64,000 nucleotides of DNA, taken from NCBI GenBank assembly GCA_012719855.1, contig JAAXZN010000041.1, positions 1 through 64,000 of the forward strand. Direction: 5' to 3'. The notes beneath the pieces were generated by a model, which worked only from the letters and a program-made list of their open reading frames with translations, ran no database searches and was not told where the DNA came from. The position numbers and the translations under genes were made by a program. Within the stretch, counting starts at the first letter, position 1; every line of letters starts with the position of its first letter. The stretch comes from Serratia liquefaciens. Its GTDB lineage: Bacteria > Pseudomonadota > Gammaproteobacteria > Enterobacterales > Enterobacteriaceae. This document shows positions 44,982 to 54,484 of this stretch, piece by piece.

Positions 44982-44993
44982 CTTGGCGCCAAG
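44982..44993. promoter_or_regulatory. 12-bp palindrome between cioA and the MocR-type gene
   Basis: CTTGGCGCCAAG is a perfect palindrome in the 144-base divergent region. A perfect -10 hexamer TATAAT lies at 45015-45020 for the rightward gene, and TATACT on the minus strand (44955-44960) could be the -10 of cioA. The palindrome sits between them and may be an operator. No experimental link is known to me. Confidence 0.45.
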
Positions 44994-45061
44994 TTAAGCA
45001 CGGAGTACAGTGACTATAATAGTGACAGTTATTTCACTTTTTCATATAACAGTTAAGGCCT

Positions 45062-46480
45062 ATGACCAGATACGAGCAGCTCGCACAGCAAATACGTGAA
45101 CAAATCCAGAACCGGGTATGGCGGGCGGGGGACAAGCTGCCGTCGCTGCGGGAGAGCGGCAAGCGTGCCGGGCTGAGCCTGATGACGGTGGTGCAGTCGT
45201 ATCAACTGCTGGAGAGTCAGGGCTGGATCGTCGCGCGACCGCAGTCCGGCTATTACGTGGCGGCACGCCCGCAACCGCTGCCGCAGCCGGCGCGCGGGGA
45301 AAAACTGCTGTTGAGTGAGCAGGTGGACATCAACACCTTTGTCTTCGACGTGCTGCAGGCGTGCAAAGATCCTGAAATTATCCCCTTCGGCTCGGCGTTT
45401 CCCGATGCCACGCTGTTTGCTCAGCCGAAGCTGGCGCGGGCGCTGAGCAGCGTAGCGCGCAAATTCACCCCGCACAGTTCGCTGGCTAACCTGCCGCCCG
45501 GCAATGACGCGTTGCGCCGCAACATTGCCCAGCGTTATGCGTTGAGCGGCATGCAGGTCGCCCCGGATGAAATCGTGATTACCGCCGGTGCTATGGAGTC
45601 GCTGAGCCTTAGCCTGCAGGCGGTGACGCAGCCGGGGGATTACGTGGCGATCGAGTCCCCGGCCTTTTACGGGGCATTGCAGGCGCTGGAGCGGCTGCGG
45701 TTAAAGGCGGTGGCGATCGCGACCCATCCGCAGGACGGCATCGATCTGGATGCGTTGGAACATGCCTTGGAACAGTACCCGATTAAGGCCTGCTGGCTGA
45801 TGACCTACTTCCAGAATCCATTGGGTGCCTCGATGCCGGCAGAGAATAAACAGCGGCTGGTGGGCATGCTGCGCGAGCGGCAGATATCGCTGATTGAGGA
45901 CGATGTTTACGGCGAACTGTATTTCAGCGCCGAGCGCCCGCAGCCGGCCAAGGCGTTAGACCGCGGCGGGCAGATTTTGCACTGTTCGTCGTTTTCCAAA
46001 TGCCTTGCACCGGGCTTTCGCGTGGGCTGGGTGGCGGCGGGGCGCTATGCGCAGCAGATCCAGCGTTTGCAACTGATGAGCACGGTATCGACCAGCGTGC
46101 CCACCCAGTTGGCGATCGCCGATTATCTGCTGCATGGCGGCTACGACACCCATCTGCGGCGCTTGCGTCGGCTGCTGGCTCAGCGTCAGAGCATGATGCG
46201 CCAGGCGATTGCCCATCACTTTCCACCTACCGTAAAGGTCAGCCAGCCCGACGGCGGCTATTTTCTGTGGGTAGAGCTGGATCCTGCGCTGTCGTCGATG
46301 GAACTGTACCAGCGCGCGCTGGCGTTGGGTGTGAGTATCGCGCCGGGCAGGATGTTCACCACCGGCAACCATTTCAACCACTGCTTCCGCCTGAACGCCT
46401 CTTTTGACTGGAGCGACAAGCACGAAGCGGCGATCCAGACCTTAGCTAAACTTATCCGGCAGCTTGAACCCTCAGGCTAA
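45062..46480 (+). CDS. MocR/YdcR-type regulator (GntR helix-turn-helix fused to aminotransferase)
   Basis: This 472-residue protein has an N-terminal GntR winged helix (about 1-75: GDKLPSLRESGKRAGLSLMTVVQSYQLLES) and a fold-type I aminotransferase domain. The PLP lysine is K313 in SSFSKCLAPGFRVGW, and the cofactor-pocket stretch TAGAMESLSLSLQAV and the FQNPLGASMP loop are present. MocR proteins sense a PLP adduct and act as transcription factors. Sequence style and length are like E. coli YdcR. Its position, divergent from cioAB and upstream of a peptide-type ABC operon, makes either a possible target. Confidence 0.87.
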   Translation: MTRYEQLAQQIREQIQNRVWRAGDKLPSLRESGKRAGLSLMTVVQSYQLLESQGWIVARPQSGYYVAARPQPLPQPARGEKLLLSEQVDINTFVFDVLQACKDPEIIPFGSAFPDATLFAQPKLARALSSVARKFTPHSSLANLPPGNDALRRNIAQRYALSGMQVAPDEIVITAGAMESLSLSLQAVTQPGDYVAIESPAFYGALQALERLRLKAVAIATHPQDGIDLDALEHALEQYPIKACWLMTYFQNPLGASMPAENKQRLVGMLRERQISLIEDDVYGELYFSAERPQPAKALDRGGQILHCSSFSKCLAPGFRVGWVAAGRYAQQIQRLQLMSTVSTSVPTQLAIADYLLHGGYDTHLRRLRRLLAQRQSMMRQAIAHHFPPTVKVSQPDGGYFLWVELDPALSSMELYQRALALGVSIAPGRMFTTGNHFNHCFRLNASFDWSDKHEAAIQTLAKLIRQLEPSG

Positions 46481-46493
46481 ACACGCCCAGTGA

Positions 46494-46547
46494 CCGGAAA
46501 TCGCAATAGAAAAATTCATATTGCGATTTCCGGCAATAGAATGCCGG
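46494..46547 (+). terminator. Two overlapping hairpins after the MocR-type gene (terminator or attenuator)
   Basis: CCGGAAATCGCAATA (46494-46508) pairs perfectly with TATTGCGATTTCCGG (46519-46533) around a ten-base loop. A second hairpin, CCGGCA (46530-46535) with TGCCGG (46542-46547), uses the last four bases of the first and is followed by TTTCG. The two stems cannot form fully together. This could be an ordinary terminator region or an attenuator ahead of the ABC operon. Confidence 0.6.
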
Positions 46548-46632
46548 TTTCGTTGTTAGACAGCCCCCCGGACGCCGATTACTCTGCGATAAATTTTGTC
46601 ACATTTATCAACGGGTAAACGAGGGGCGGCGG

Positions 46633-48321
46633 GTGAGCAGAATAAGAAATCAACGGAATAAACGGGTGCAAAAACCACGGACCGCGCTGGCCATCGCCTG
46701 CGCGCTGGGGCTGGCATTTAGCGCCCAGGCGGAAACCTTGGCGGAAGGCATTACTCCGGCCAGCGACGCCAGCCTGGTGCCGGCGGCGGCCAAGCTGCGC
46801 AAAGACACCGTGGTGGCCGGTATTCTGGAGCCTCAGGGCAATTTTAATCCCTATCTGTTCAGCAATGGCTGGGATGAGAACGTCACCGACGTGATCTTTA
46901 CCCGGCTGATTGGTCTGGACAGCCAGGGCAAACCGGTGGCGCGGCTGGCAGAGTCCTGGCAGGTCAGCCCGGACAACCGGGTCTACACCATCAAACTGCG
47001 GCCTAATCTGCTCTACAGCGACGGCTCGCCAATCAAAGCCGAAGATATCGCCTTTACCCTGACGCTGCTGCATGACCCTGCCTATGACGGAGATACCGAC
47101 ATTGCTCCGGCGCACATTCAGGGCGGGGCGGAGTACAAGAACGGCACCGCCCCCAGCATCAGCGGGCTGAAGGTGATCGACGATCGTACGCTTCAAATCA
47201 CCACCACCCAGCCGGGGGCGACTACGCTGCAGCTGATCGGCGGGCCGGTGCTGTCGAAAGCCTATTACGGCAAGGAATACCAGCGCGGTAAGCTGGAGAG
47301 CGTGCGTGCGCTGAACGGCAAGCCGTTAGGCAACGGGCCCTATATTTACGATAAATACGTACCGGGGCAGGAAATCCGGTTCCACGCCAACCCGAACTTC
47401 TATCTCGGTACGCCGGCCGTGGCGCGCTTTATTTACCGGGTGACCAATCCCTCAACCAACTTCCAGCTGTTCCAGACCGGCGAAACCGACTACGACGCCT
47501 TTACTTCCAAGCCCGATGACATTGAACAGCTGAAGCTGCTTGGCTTCGCCAATATCAATTTGTACAGCTCCAGCGACTACAGCCGGGTGGATTTCAACTT
47601 TAAACGTCCGGCTCTGCAGGATGCGCGCGTGCGTCAGGCACTGATCTACGGTCTGGATCGGCAAAAGCTGATTACCGTGGTGTACCAGGGTTACGGTTCG
47701 GTGGCCAATCAGCCGATCTCGCCCGTATCCTGGGCATACGATCCGCAGGGCATCAACCCCTACGCCTACGATGTCAACAAAGCCAAGCAACTGCTGGATC
47801 AGGCCGGGTGGAAACCGGGAGCGGACGGCATTCGCCAGAAGGACGGTAAAAAGCTGGAGCTGACGCTGTTGGTGACCAAAAAGCTGATTAACGATGCGCT
47901 GGTGCCGATTGCCAAAGACAACTATCGGCAGATTGGCGTGCTGTTGAAGCCGCAGGTGTTGGATTTCAATGCGCTGCTGGCGCAACGCAAGGCCGGTAAT
48001 TACGATCTGGCGTCGCTCAGTACCAGCGGGCTGAATGACCCGCATGACGGGGTGCGTGATTTCATCAGCCAGGTCAGCGAAACCGGCTATCACAATCCGC
48101 AGGTGGACAAGCTGATTGGCGAGGCTAACGCCACGCTGGATATCGAACAGCGTAAGCCTTTATACCATAAGCTGTATCAGGTATTGGCCGAGGATCCGCC
48201 GGTGATCTTGCTGGGTAACCGTAAAGTGCTCAGCGCCAGCAGCGCGCGCGTCACCGGCTTTAAACCGGACGTTTACAACGGTCTGACCGGCAGCCTGCCG
48301 GACGTCAAGATCGCTCAGTAA
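46633..48321 (+). CDS. Peptide-type ABC transporter substrate-binding protein (family 5)
   Basis: This 562-residue periplasmic protein has a signal peptide with basic N-terminus and cleavage near AFSAQA (33/34). It matches SBP_bac_5 (DppA/OppA): VTDVIFTRLIGLDSQGKPVARLAESW, VYTIKLRPNLLYSDGSPIKAEDIAFTL (two parts) and ALIYGLDRQKLI. The likely start is the GTG at 46633 with GAGGGG upstream. It is the first of five genes forming a complete importer. The ligand could be peptides, opines or other cations and cannot be read from sequence. Confidence 0.88.
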   Translation: MSRIRNQRNKRVQKPRTALAIACALGLAFSAQAETLAEGITPASDASLVPAAAKLRKDTVVAGILEPQGNFNPYLFSNGWDENVTDVIFTRLIGLDSQGKPVARLAESWQVSPDNRVYTIKLRPNLLYSDGSPIKAEDIAFTLTLLHDPAYDGDTDIAPAHIQGGAEYKNGTAPSISGLKVIDDRTLQITTTQPGATTLQLIGGPVLSKAYYGKEYQRGKLESVRALNGKPLGNGPYIYDKYVPGQEIRFHANPNFYLGTPAVARFIYRVTNPSTNFQLFQTGETDYDAFTSKPDDIEQLKLLGFANINLYSSSDYSRVDFNFKRPALQDARVRQALIYGLDRQKLITVVYQGYGSVANQPISPVSWAYDPQGINPYAYDVNKAKQLLDQAGWKPGADGIRQKDGKKLELTLLVTKKLINDALVPIAKDNYRQIGVLLKPQVLDFNALLAQRKAGNYDLASLSTSGLNDPHDGVRDFISQVSETGYHNPQVDKLIGEANATLDIEQRKPLYHKLYQVLAEDPPVILLGNRKVLSASSARVTGFKPDVYNGLTGSLPDVKIAQ

Positions 48322-48369
48322 CGGCAAGGCGCCGCTGCGCCGGTTTGGGCAGCGGTGACGGAAAACACC

Positions 48370-49326
48370 ATGAGAAATTTTATCCTGCGCCGCTTGCTGC
48401 AAACCCTGCCGATGATGCTGCTGGCATCGCTGCTGATTTTCTTTATTTTCGCGATGACTCCCGGCGACTTTATCGACGGCAACATCAACCTGACGCCGCA
48501 GCGCGCGGCTGAGCTGCGGGCGCTCTACGGGCTGGATCAGCCACTGTTCAGCCGCTATCTGCACTGGCTCGGCCAACTGTTGCAGGGTGATCTCGGCTTC
48601 TCGCTGCAATACCAAATCCCGGTCAGTACCCTGTTGAACCAGTATATCTGGAACTCCTTCCTGCTGGCGTCGGTGGCGCTGGTGCTGTATTGGGGCATTG
48701 CGTTGGCGGTGGGCGTGGCCTCGGCAATGAAACCCTACTCGTTGTTCGACCATCTGGTGACCGTGGCGGTGTTCGGTGCCATGTCGTTCCCGACCTTTTT
48801 CCTCTGTCTGTTGCTGATCAAATGGTTCGCCGTCGATCTGCACTGGCTGCCTGCGGGTGGCATGCTGCGCACCGGTAGCGAAGCCAGCGGATTGGCGTGG
48901 GCACTGGACGTGGCGGCGCACCTGTTGCTGCCGGTGCTGGCGTTGGTGATGCTGCAGGCCGGTACCCTGACGCGCTATTTCCGCGCCAGCATGCTGGACG
49001 TGATCCGCATGGATTATATCCGTACCGCACGCGCCAAGGGGCTGAAGGAAAAAACGGTGATCCTGCGGCATGCGCTGCGTAATGCGCTGTTGCCGATCAT
49101 CACCCTGTTGGGCTTTGAGCTGCCCGCGTTGTTTTCCGGCGCGCTGATCACCGAAAAAATCTTCAACTGGCCGGGCGCCGGGCACATCCATATCGATTCT
49201 CTGGCGGCGCGCGACTATCCGGTATTGATGGGCTTTACGCTGTTTCTGGCGGTATTGACCATTTTAGGCAATCTGCTGGCGGACATTTTGTACGCCTATG
49301 CCGACCCGCGCATTCGTTTGAGGTAA
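48370..49326 (+). CDS. Peptide-type ABC transporter permease 1 (DppB/OppB-like)
   Basis: This 318-residue protein has six hydrophobic segments and the DppB family features: FILRRLLQTLPMMLLASLLIF at the start (read in two parts), LYGLDQPLFSRYLHWLGQLLQGDLG and the ABC-ATPase docking loop DYIRTARAKGLKEKTVILRHALRNAL. I chose the ATG at 48370 because family members begin at MRNFILRR; an ATG at 48355 adds five residues. It forms a heterodimeric channel with the next gene product. Confidence 0.9.
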   Translation: MRNFILRRLLQTLPMMLLASLLIFFIFAMTPGDFIDGNINLTPQRAAELRALYGLDQPLFSRYLHWLGQLLQGDLGFSLQYQIPVSTLLNQYIWNSFLLASVALVLYWGIALAVGVASAMKPYSLFDHLVTVAVFGAMSFPTFFLCLLLIKWFAVDLHWLPAGGMLRTGSEASGLAWALDVAAHLLLPVLALVMLQAGTLTRYFRASMLDVIRMDYIRTARAKGLKEKTVILRHALRNALLPIITLLGFELPALFSGALITEKIFNWPGAGHIHIDSLAARDYPVLMGFTLFLAVLTILGNLLADILYAYADPRIRLR

Positions 49327-49328
49327 CT

Positions 49329-50279
49329 ATGTTGGCATCCTTGTTTTTCGGGCGACGTCGCCGTTGGCGGCAAGCGCAACTCCCGGCGCTGGCGCAGCTG
49401 TCGCCGCCGCCGACTGCCCAGGCCTGGCAGCGGCTGCGGCGTCACCGCCTGGCGATGATTTCACTGCTGCTGTTGGTGTTGATGGCGGTGCTGTGCCTGT
49501 TCGGTCCGATGCTGTCACCCTGGCAGGACGATGCCGGCGATGCGTTGAGTATCAACCAGGCACCCGGCGCAGAACACTGGCTGGGCACCGATTTTCTCGG
49601 TCGCGATATTTATACCCGTTTGCTGCTGGCGGGGCGCATTTCGCTGACCATCGGCCTGGTGTCGATGCTGTTGTCGGTCACGCTCGGCTACCTGCTGGGG
49701 GCGCTGTCCGGCTATCTTGGCGGCTTGGTGGATAAGCTGATTATGCGCTTTGCCGATCTGTTGATGACCATTCCCAGCCTGCCGTTGCTGATCATTATGG
49801 GCGCGATGTTGTCGGAGCTGGACGTTTCGCCGGACTACCGTATTTACATGGTGATGATCATGCTCAGCCTGCTGGGTTGGCCGTCGCTGGCGCGGCTGGT
49901 GCGCGGGCAAATTTTGTCGTTGCGCGAGCGTGACTTCATGCTGGCCACCGAGGTGCTGGGCTTGTCCACCCGGCGGCGTATTTTCGGCCACCTGCTGCCC
50001 AATACCATTCCGATCCTGGTGGTGGTGGCCACCATGGGCGTCGCTAATGCCATTCTCAGCGAATCGGCACTGAGCTACCTGGGGTTGGGCGTGGTGCCGC
50101 CAATGCCGTCGTGGGGCAACATGATGGACGCCGCCAACAGCCTGATCGATTTTCAACGTCGCCCCTGGCTGTGGATGCCACCGGGGTTGGCGATTTTCAT
50201 CACCGTCGTGGCGATTAATATTCTGGGTGACGGCCTGCGGGACGCGCTTGATCCAAAAATGAACGGGGTAAGACGATGA
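49329..50279 (+). CDS. Peptide-type ABC transporter permease 2 (DppC/OppC-like)
   Basis: This 316-residue protein has an N-terminal cytoplasmic segment (about 1-45), then six hydrophobic helices. DppC-type features are HWLGTDFLGRDIYTRLLLAGR and the docking loop REFMLATEVLGL-like stretch RERDFMLATEVLGLSTRRRI. It starts two bases after the previous stop and its own stop overlaps the first ATPase gene (ATGA). Confidence 0.9.
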   Translation: MLASLFFGRRRRWRQAQLPALAQLSPPPTAQAWQRLRRHRLAMISLLLLVLMAVLCLFGPMLSPWQDDAGDALSINQAPGAEHWLGTDFLGRDIYTRLLLAGRISLTIGLVSMLLSVTLGYLLGALSGYLGGLVDKLIMRFADLLMTIPSLPLLIIMGAMLSELDVSPDYRIYMVMIMLSLLGWPSLARLVRGQILSLRERDFMLATEVLGLSTRRRIFGHLLPNTIPILVVVATMGVANAILSESALSYLGLGVVPPMPSWGNMMDAANSLIDFQRRPWLWMPPGLAIFITVVAINILGDGLRDALDPKMNGVRR

Positions 50280-51262
50280 GCCAGCCGCTGGTGGTCTTTA
50301 ATCAACTGTCGGTAGCCTTCCAGGGCGAACAGGGGCGGGTGCGGGCGGTGCAGCAGGTGAGTTTTGACCTGCATGCCGGACAAACGTTGGGAGTAGTCGG
50401 CGAGTCCGGCTGCGGTAAAAGCGTGACCGCAATGGCGCTGATGGGGCTGTTGCCACAACCGCTGGCGCAAATTGACGGCGGTGAAATTCATTTCGACGGC
50501 CAGGATTTGTTGAAGTTGCGGCCCCAACAAATGGCCGATTTGCGCGGTAACCGTTTGGCGATGATTTTTCAGGAACCGATGAGCGCATTGAACCCGGTAT
50601 TGACGATTGGCGAGCAGTTGGTTGAACCGTTAATCCGTCATCGGGGCGCGACGCCGAAAGCCGCCTGGCGGGAAGCCACGGCGCTGATTACCGAAGTTGG
50701 TCTGGCGCGTGCCGAACAGCTGATGGCCAGCTATCCGCACCAGCTTTCCGGCGGCATGTTGCAGCGCATCATGATCGCCATGGCCATCAGTTGCCGACCG
50801 GCGTTGCTGATTGCCGACGAACCCACTACCGCGTTGGATGTCACCGTACAGGCGCAAATTCTTGCGCTGCTGCGCGAGCAGGCGCGTAAGCACAATATGG
50901 CGATGATGCTGATTACTCACGATCTCGGGGTGATTGCCCAGATGGCTGATCGGCTGGTGGTGATGTACGCCGGGCGTATTGTCGAGCAGGGGGCCACGCA
51001 TGAAGTGTTGGCCAATCCGCAGCACCCTTACACCCAGGGATTGCTGGCCTCGCGGCCGGTGGCGGGGCAGCGGCGGCGGCGATTGTATTCGATCCCCGGC
51101 CAGGTGCCCGATCTGGCCAGTTTGCCGGACTACTGCGCCTTTGCCGAACGCTGTGACAAAGCGAGCGCTCGCTGCCGTGACGGCATTCCGCCATTGTATG
51201 GCGATCGGCGGCGGCAATCCGCCTGTTTCCTGAATGCCGGGGGGCGTATTCATGTCGGCTGA
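50276..51262 (+). CDS. Peptide-type ABC transporter ATPase 1 (DppD/OppD-like)
   Basis: This 328-residue ATPase has Walker [10 protein letters not shown], signature [15 protein letters not shown] and Walker [13 protein letters not shown]. The C-terminal oligopeptide-transporter extension has the cysteine cluster ([14 protein letters not shown]) that binds an iron-sulfur cluster in DppD-type proteins. It overlaps the next ATPase gene by 11 bases. Confidence 0.92.
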   Translation: MSQPLVVFNQLSVAFQGEQGRVRAVQQVSFDLHAGQTLGVVGESGCGKSVTAMALMGLLPQPLAQIDGGEIHFDGQDLLKLRPQQMADLRGNRLAMIFQEPMSALNPVLTIGEQLVEPLIRHRGATPKAAWREATALITEVGLARAEQLMASYPHQLSGGMLQRIMIAMAISCRPALLIADEPTTALDVTVQAQILALLREQARKHNMAMMLITHDLGVIAQMADRLVVMYAGRIVEQGATHEVLANPQHPYTQGLLASRPVAGQRRRRLYSIPGQVPDLASLPDYCAFAERCDKASARCRDGIPPLYGDRRRQSACFLNAGGRIHVG

Positions 51263-52220
51263 ACCCTTGGTGGAGGTGAAAGGGCTGAAGAAATATTTCC
51301 CGCTGCGTGAAGGGCTATTCGGTCAGACCACCGGGCAACTGCGGGCGGTGGATGATGTCAGCTTCAGCATTCGCCGGGGAACGGTTTTTGGCCTGGTGGG
51401 GGAGTCCGGCAGCGGTAAAACCACCGTCGGCCGAACCTTGCTGGGGCTGCATGAAAAGACCGCCGGCGAGGTGTTGTTCAAAGGGCAGGCGTTGGATACG
51501 CTCAGCAACCGTCAGCGGCGCGCGATGCGCCCGAAGATGCAGCTGGTGTTTCAAGACCCGTACAGTTCCCTGAATCCGAGAATGCGGGTAGGCGATGCGA
51601 TTGGCGAAGCCCTGCTGCAGCACGGCTTGGCGCAAAAGAGCGAGCTGCGAGACCGGGTGATGGATACCCTGGAAATCTGCGGGTTGTCGGCGCAGCATTA
51701 CGGGCGATTTCCCCATGAGTTTTCCGGCGGCCAGCGGCAGCGCATCGGTATAGCCCGGGCACTGATTTTGCAGCCGGAGTTTATCGTCGCCGACGAGCCG
51801 ATTTCGGCGCTGGACGTCTCTATTCAGGCACAGATCATCAACCTGTTTTCCGATCTTCAGGAACAGCAGGGGGTGACTTTCCTGTTTATTTCGCACGATC
51901 TCGGGGTGGTCGAGCATCTGTGTCAGGACGTGGCGGTAATGTACCTTGGGCAAATTGTCGAAAGTGCCGATCGCGATTCGCTGTTTCGCCGGCCGCTGCA
52001 CCCTTACACTCAGGCACTGTTGGCCGCGGTACCCAGTTTGGATCCGCACCGTCAGCCGCAGGCGATGGCCCGGGGAGAATTACCTGACCCCGCCCAGCCA
52101 CCGCAAGGCTGTCGCTTTCACACTCGCTGTCCGCAGGCCACTGCGCAATGCCGGGAACAGGCCCCGGCGTTACGGCAGGTGGCGGCAGGTCACCGGGTGG
52201 CCTGCCATTATGTCGGCTGA
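51252..52220 (+). CDS. Peptide-type ABC transporter ATPase 2 (DppF/OppF-like)
   Basis: This 322-residue ATPase has Walker [10 protein letters not shown], signature [15 protein letters not shown] and Walker [13 protein letters not shown], with the C-terminal cysteine motif [12 protein letters not shown] chose the ATG at 51252 ([11 protein letters not shown]); an upstream ATG at 51234 gives a longer end without family support. It completes the importer. Its stop is two bases from the end of the convergent esterase gene. Confidence 0.92.
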   Translation: MSAEPLVEVKGLKKYFPLREGLFGQTTGQLRAVDDVSFSIRRGTVFGLVGESGSGKTTVGRTLLGLHEKTAGEVLFKGQALDTLSNRQRRAMRPKMQLVFQDPYSSLNPRMRVGDAIGEALLQHGLAQKSELRDRVMDTLEICGLSAQHYGRFPHEFSGGQRQRIGIARALILQPEFIVADEPISALDVSIQAQIINLFSDLQEQQGVTFLFISHDLGVVEHLCQDVAVMYLGQIVESADRDSLFRRPLHPYTQALLAAVPSLDPHRQPQAMARGELPDPAQPPQGCRFHTRCPQATAQCREQAPALRQVAAGHRVACHYVG

Positions 52221-52222
52221 GC

Positions 52223-53197
52223 TTAGGCCAGATAGTGTTTCAGCGCGCGCCCGGCCTGATGGATGGCCGAGTGCACCGCCGGTACCTCGGCGATCGGGTT
52301 GAGCAAGCCATAGTCGTGGATCAGGCCGTTATAACGGGTGGAGGTGACTTCCACCCCGGCGGCATTGAGCAGGCGGGCATAGGCTTCGCCTTCGTCACGC
52401 AGCACGTCCAGTTCGGCGGTTTGCACCAGCGCCGGCGGCAGGCCTTTCAACTGTTCCAGCGTGGCGTTAAGCGGCGAGGCGTAGATCTCTTTGCGCTGGG
52501 CTTTATCGGTGGTGTAGTTGTCCCAGAACCATTTCATCATGTTGCGGGTGAGGAAATAGCCCTCGCCGAACTGGTGGTAAGACTCGGTATCGAAATTGGC
52601 GTGGGTCACTGGCCACAGCAGGATCTGGCTGCGCAGGGCAGGCGTGCCTTTATCTTTGGCCATCAGGCTGACCACCGCCGCCATATTGCCGCCGGCGCTG
52701 TTGCCGACTACCGCCAGACGTGAACCGTCGACGTTGATTTTCTCGCCGTACTCGGCCACCCATTCGGTCGCCGCGTAGGCCTGATTGATGGCGACAGGGT
52801 AATGAGCTTCCGGCGATCGGCTGTAGTTAACGAACACCGCCGCCGCGCCGGAGCTGTGTACCAGATCGCGCACCAGCCGTTCGTGGGTCGGGAAGTCTCC
52901 CAGCACCCAGCCGCCGCCGTGGAAGAACATGAACACCGGCAGCTTCTCCTTTACTTTGGCCGGCCGCACGATGTGCAGCAGGATATCCTGACCATCGACG
53001 TGAATGGTTTTTTCGCTGATTTCGACTTCACGCAGAGGGACTTCGGTACCGCTTTGCAGGCCCTCCATCACCTTACGCGCCTCTTTCGGCTTCAGCTGTT
53101 CCAGGGGTTTGGCGTCACTGGAATTCAGCGCATCAAGAAAGGTACGGATATCGTGCTGTGCTGCCGGCTGGGTAAGATCAACAGTTTTCTTGGACAT
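52223..53197 (-). CDS. HSL-family alpha/beta hydrolase (esterase/lipase)
   Basis: This 324-residue enzyme is of the hormone-sensitive-lipase esterase group: the oxyanion motif HGGG at 93-96, catalytic S167 in GNSAGG, D264 in AELDVLRDE and H294 in GLIHDYGLL. There is no signal peptide, so it acts in the cytoplasm. Its own start is 172 bases from the LacI-type operator, on the other side of the divergent region from the glycosylasparaginase gene, so it could share regulation. Substrates in this family are short acyl esters. Confidence 0.88.
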   Translation of the reverse strand: MSKKTVDLTQPAAQHDIRTFLDALNSSDAKPLEQLKPKEARKVMEGLQSGTEVPLREVEISEKTIHVDGQDILLHIVRPAKVKEKLPVFMFFHGGGWVLGDFPTHERLVRDLVHSSGAAAVFVNYSRSPEAHYPVAINQAYAATEWVAEYGEKINVDGSRLAVVGNSAGGNMAAVVSLMAKDKGTPALRSQILLWPVTHANFDTESYHQFGEGYFLTRNMMKWFWDNYTTDKAQRKEIYASPLNATLEQLKGLPPALVQTAELDVLRDEGEAYARLLNAAGVEVTSTRYNGLIHDYGLLNPIAEVPAVHSAIHQAGRALKHYLA

Positions 53198-53331
53198 CTT
53201 GGTTCCTCTGGCACAGGGGGATGAAAACCTTCTGGTGAGATCACAGTGTAGTAGAACAGAGTGTCGATGGGCTTAGTGGTGTGTGCCCTGTTGCAAAAGG
53301 CGCGTCACGCCACGCTTTTCACCGCTTCGGT

Positions 53332-53387
53332 TTGACTTTTCAGATGGGCAGCGATATTTTTTAATCACCATGGAACACGTGTTCCAT
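53332..53387 (+). promoter_or_regulatory. Promoter and LacI-type operator 1 (glycosylasparaginase gene)
   Basis: A promoter with TTGACT (53332-53337), a 17-base spacer and TATTTT (53355-53360) is followed ten bases later by the perfect 18-bp palindrome ATGGAACACGTGTTCCAT at 53370-53387, with the central CG typical of LacI-family operators. It covers the expected transcription start. The identical 18 bases occur in front of the ABC operon at 61232. A second, different palindrome pair, ATGACCGGTCAT and CACCGGTG (53396-53415), follows and could bind another regulator. Confidence 0.85.
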
Positions 53388-53457
53388 TGATGCAAATGAC
53401 CGGTCATCACCGGTGCCTTTCTTTTAGCGCTGAACGCCGTGCGGGAAACATAACCCT

Positions 53458-54384
53458 ATGATTGTGATTGCAAACTCTGAAGGACACCCGGGTATCGGCC
53501 TGTCTGCCGAACGGTTACGACAGGGGCAGAATGGCCTGCGTGCCATCGTTGAGGGCATCAAGCTGGTGGAACTGGATCCGAGCGTACGTACGGTGGGCTT
53601 CGGTGGCTGGCCCAACGTGCTGGGTGAGATGGAGCTGGATGCTTCGGTGATGGACGGCGATAGCTTGCGCACCGGTGCGGTGGGGGCGTTACAAGGCTAC
53701 CTGCATCCGGTCGAAGTCGCTTATCGGGTGATGGAAGATCTTAACCATGAAATCCTGGTGGGCGCCGGAGCGGCACGTTTCGCCGCTGAGATCGGCGCGT
53801 TGGCGGGTGACAACCTGATTGCCGATTCCAAACGGGTCTGGTGGGAAAAACTGGAGCAGGCGATGGATGCCGAACAGCTTCGCAACTGGCCGAATATCCC
53901 ACTGGCAGGGCTGTCCAATAATGCCACCGATCCTGAACGGGTGCGCGACACCACGGTATTTTTAGCCATGGATGGTGGGCGCACGCTCAGCGCGGCGACG
54001 TCAACGTCAGGCTGGGCGTGGAAATACCCGGGGCGGCTGGGGGACAGCCCGATCATCGGCAGCGGCTCCTATGCCGACAGCCGCTATGGCGCCTGTGCCT
54101 GTACCCACACCGGGGAAATGACCATTCGCTGTGGCACCAGTCGCGCAGTCGTGCTGTATATGAAGATGGGGATGACGCTGGATCAGGCGGTGTATGAGGC
54201 GATTGAAGATCTGAATTACCTGAAGGACGGTTATACCGAAGGGGTGACTATTCACGCCATCGATAAGGACGGAAACCATAAGGTCGTCAGCCTTAACTGC
54301 CCGGGGCCGATTCAGTATTGGCTGTGGCAAAGCGGTATGGCGGCACCGGAATTGCGCGATGCGGAGATTATAACGACCCGCTGA
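53458..54384 (+). CDS. N4-(beta-N-acetylglucosaminyl)-L-asparaginase family Ntn-hydrolase
   Basis: The family cleaves the bond between GlcNAc and asparagine, or acts on isoaspartyl peptides and asparagine. The 308-residue precursor shows the autoprocessing site D164-T165 (RDTTVFLAMD), where T165 would become the N-terminal nucleophile of the beta chain, followed by AATSTSGWAWKYPGRLGDSPIIGSG in two parts, a stretch conserved in glycosylasparaginases. The N-terminal GHPGIG and FGGWPNVLGEMELDASVMDG also fit. No signal peptide, so it acts after uptake. It is controlled by the palindromic operator upstream and converges on the LacI gene. The GlcNAc-Asn substrate is the best guess, not proven. Confidence 0.85.
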   Translation: MIVIANSEGHPGIGLSAERLRQGQNGLRAIVEGIKLVELDPSVRTVGFGGWPNVLGEMELDASVMDGDSLRTGAVGALQGYLHPVEVAYRVMEDLNHEILVGAGAARFAAEIGALAGDNLIADSKRVWWEKLEQAMDAEQLRNWPNIPLAGLSNNATDPERVRDTTVFLAMDGGRTLSAATSTSGWAWKYPGRLGDSPIIGSGSYADSRYGACACTHTGEMTIRCGTSRAVVLYMKMGMTLDQAVYEAIEDLNYLKDGYTEGVTIHAIDKDGNHKVVSLNCPGPIQYWLWQSGMAAPELRDAEIITTR

Positions 54385-54388
54385 CCAG

Positions 54389-54484
54389 GTGCTCTGTTGT
54401 TATGGGAGGGGCGCGGCATGCTGCGCCCAATAGCATCATCAATGAGTGACATGGGGCGAACCGGTTCGACCCTACCGGTTTAGC
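54389..54484 (+). repeat. Dispersed ~100-bp repeat, copy 2
   Basis: This copy of the element at 26166 fills the whole gap between the convergent glycosylasparaginase and LacI genes, and its GGTTTAGC end supplies the LacI stop codon on the minus strand. Its dyads (GGGGCGCGGCATGCTGCGCCC, and GGGGCGAACCGGTTCGACCC) could work as a two-way terminator here. Matching blocks to copy 1 are GTGCTCTGTTGTT, GCATGCTGCGCCCAATAGCAT and ATCAATGAGT. Confidence 0.8.
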
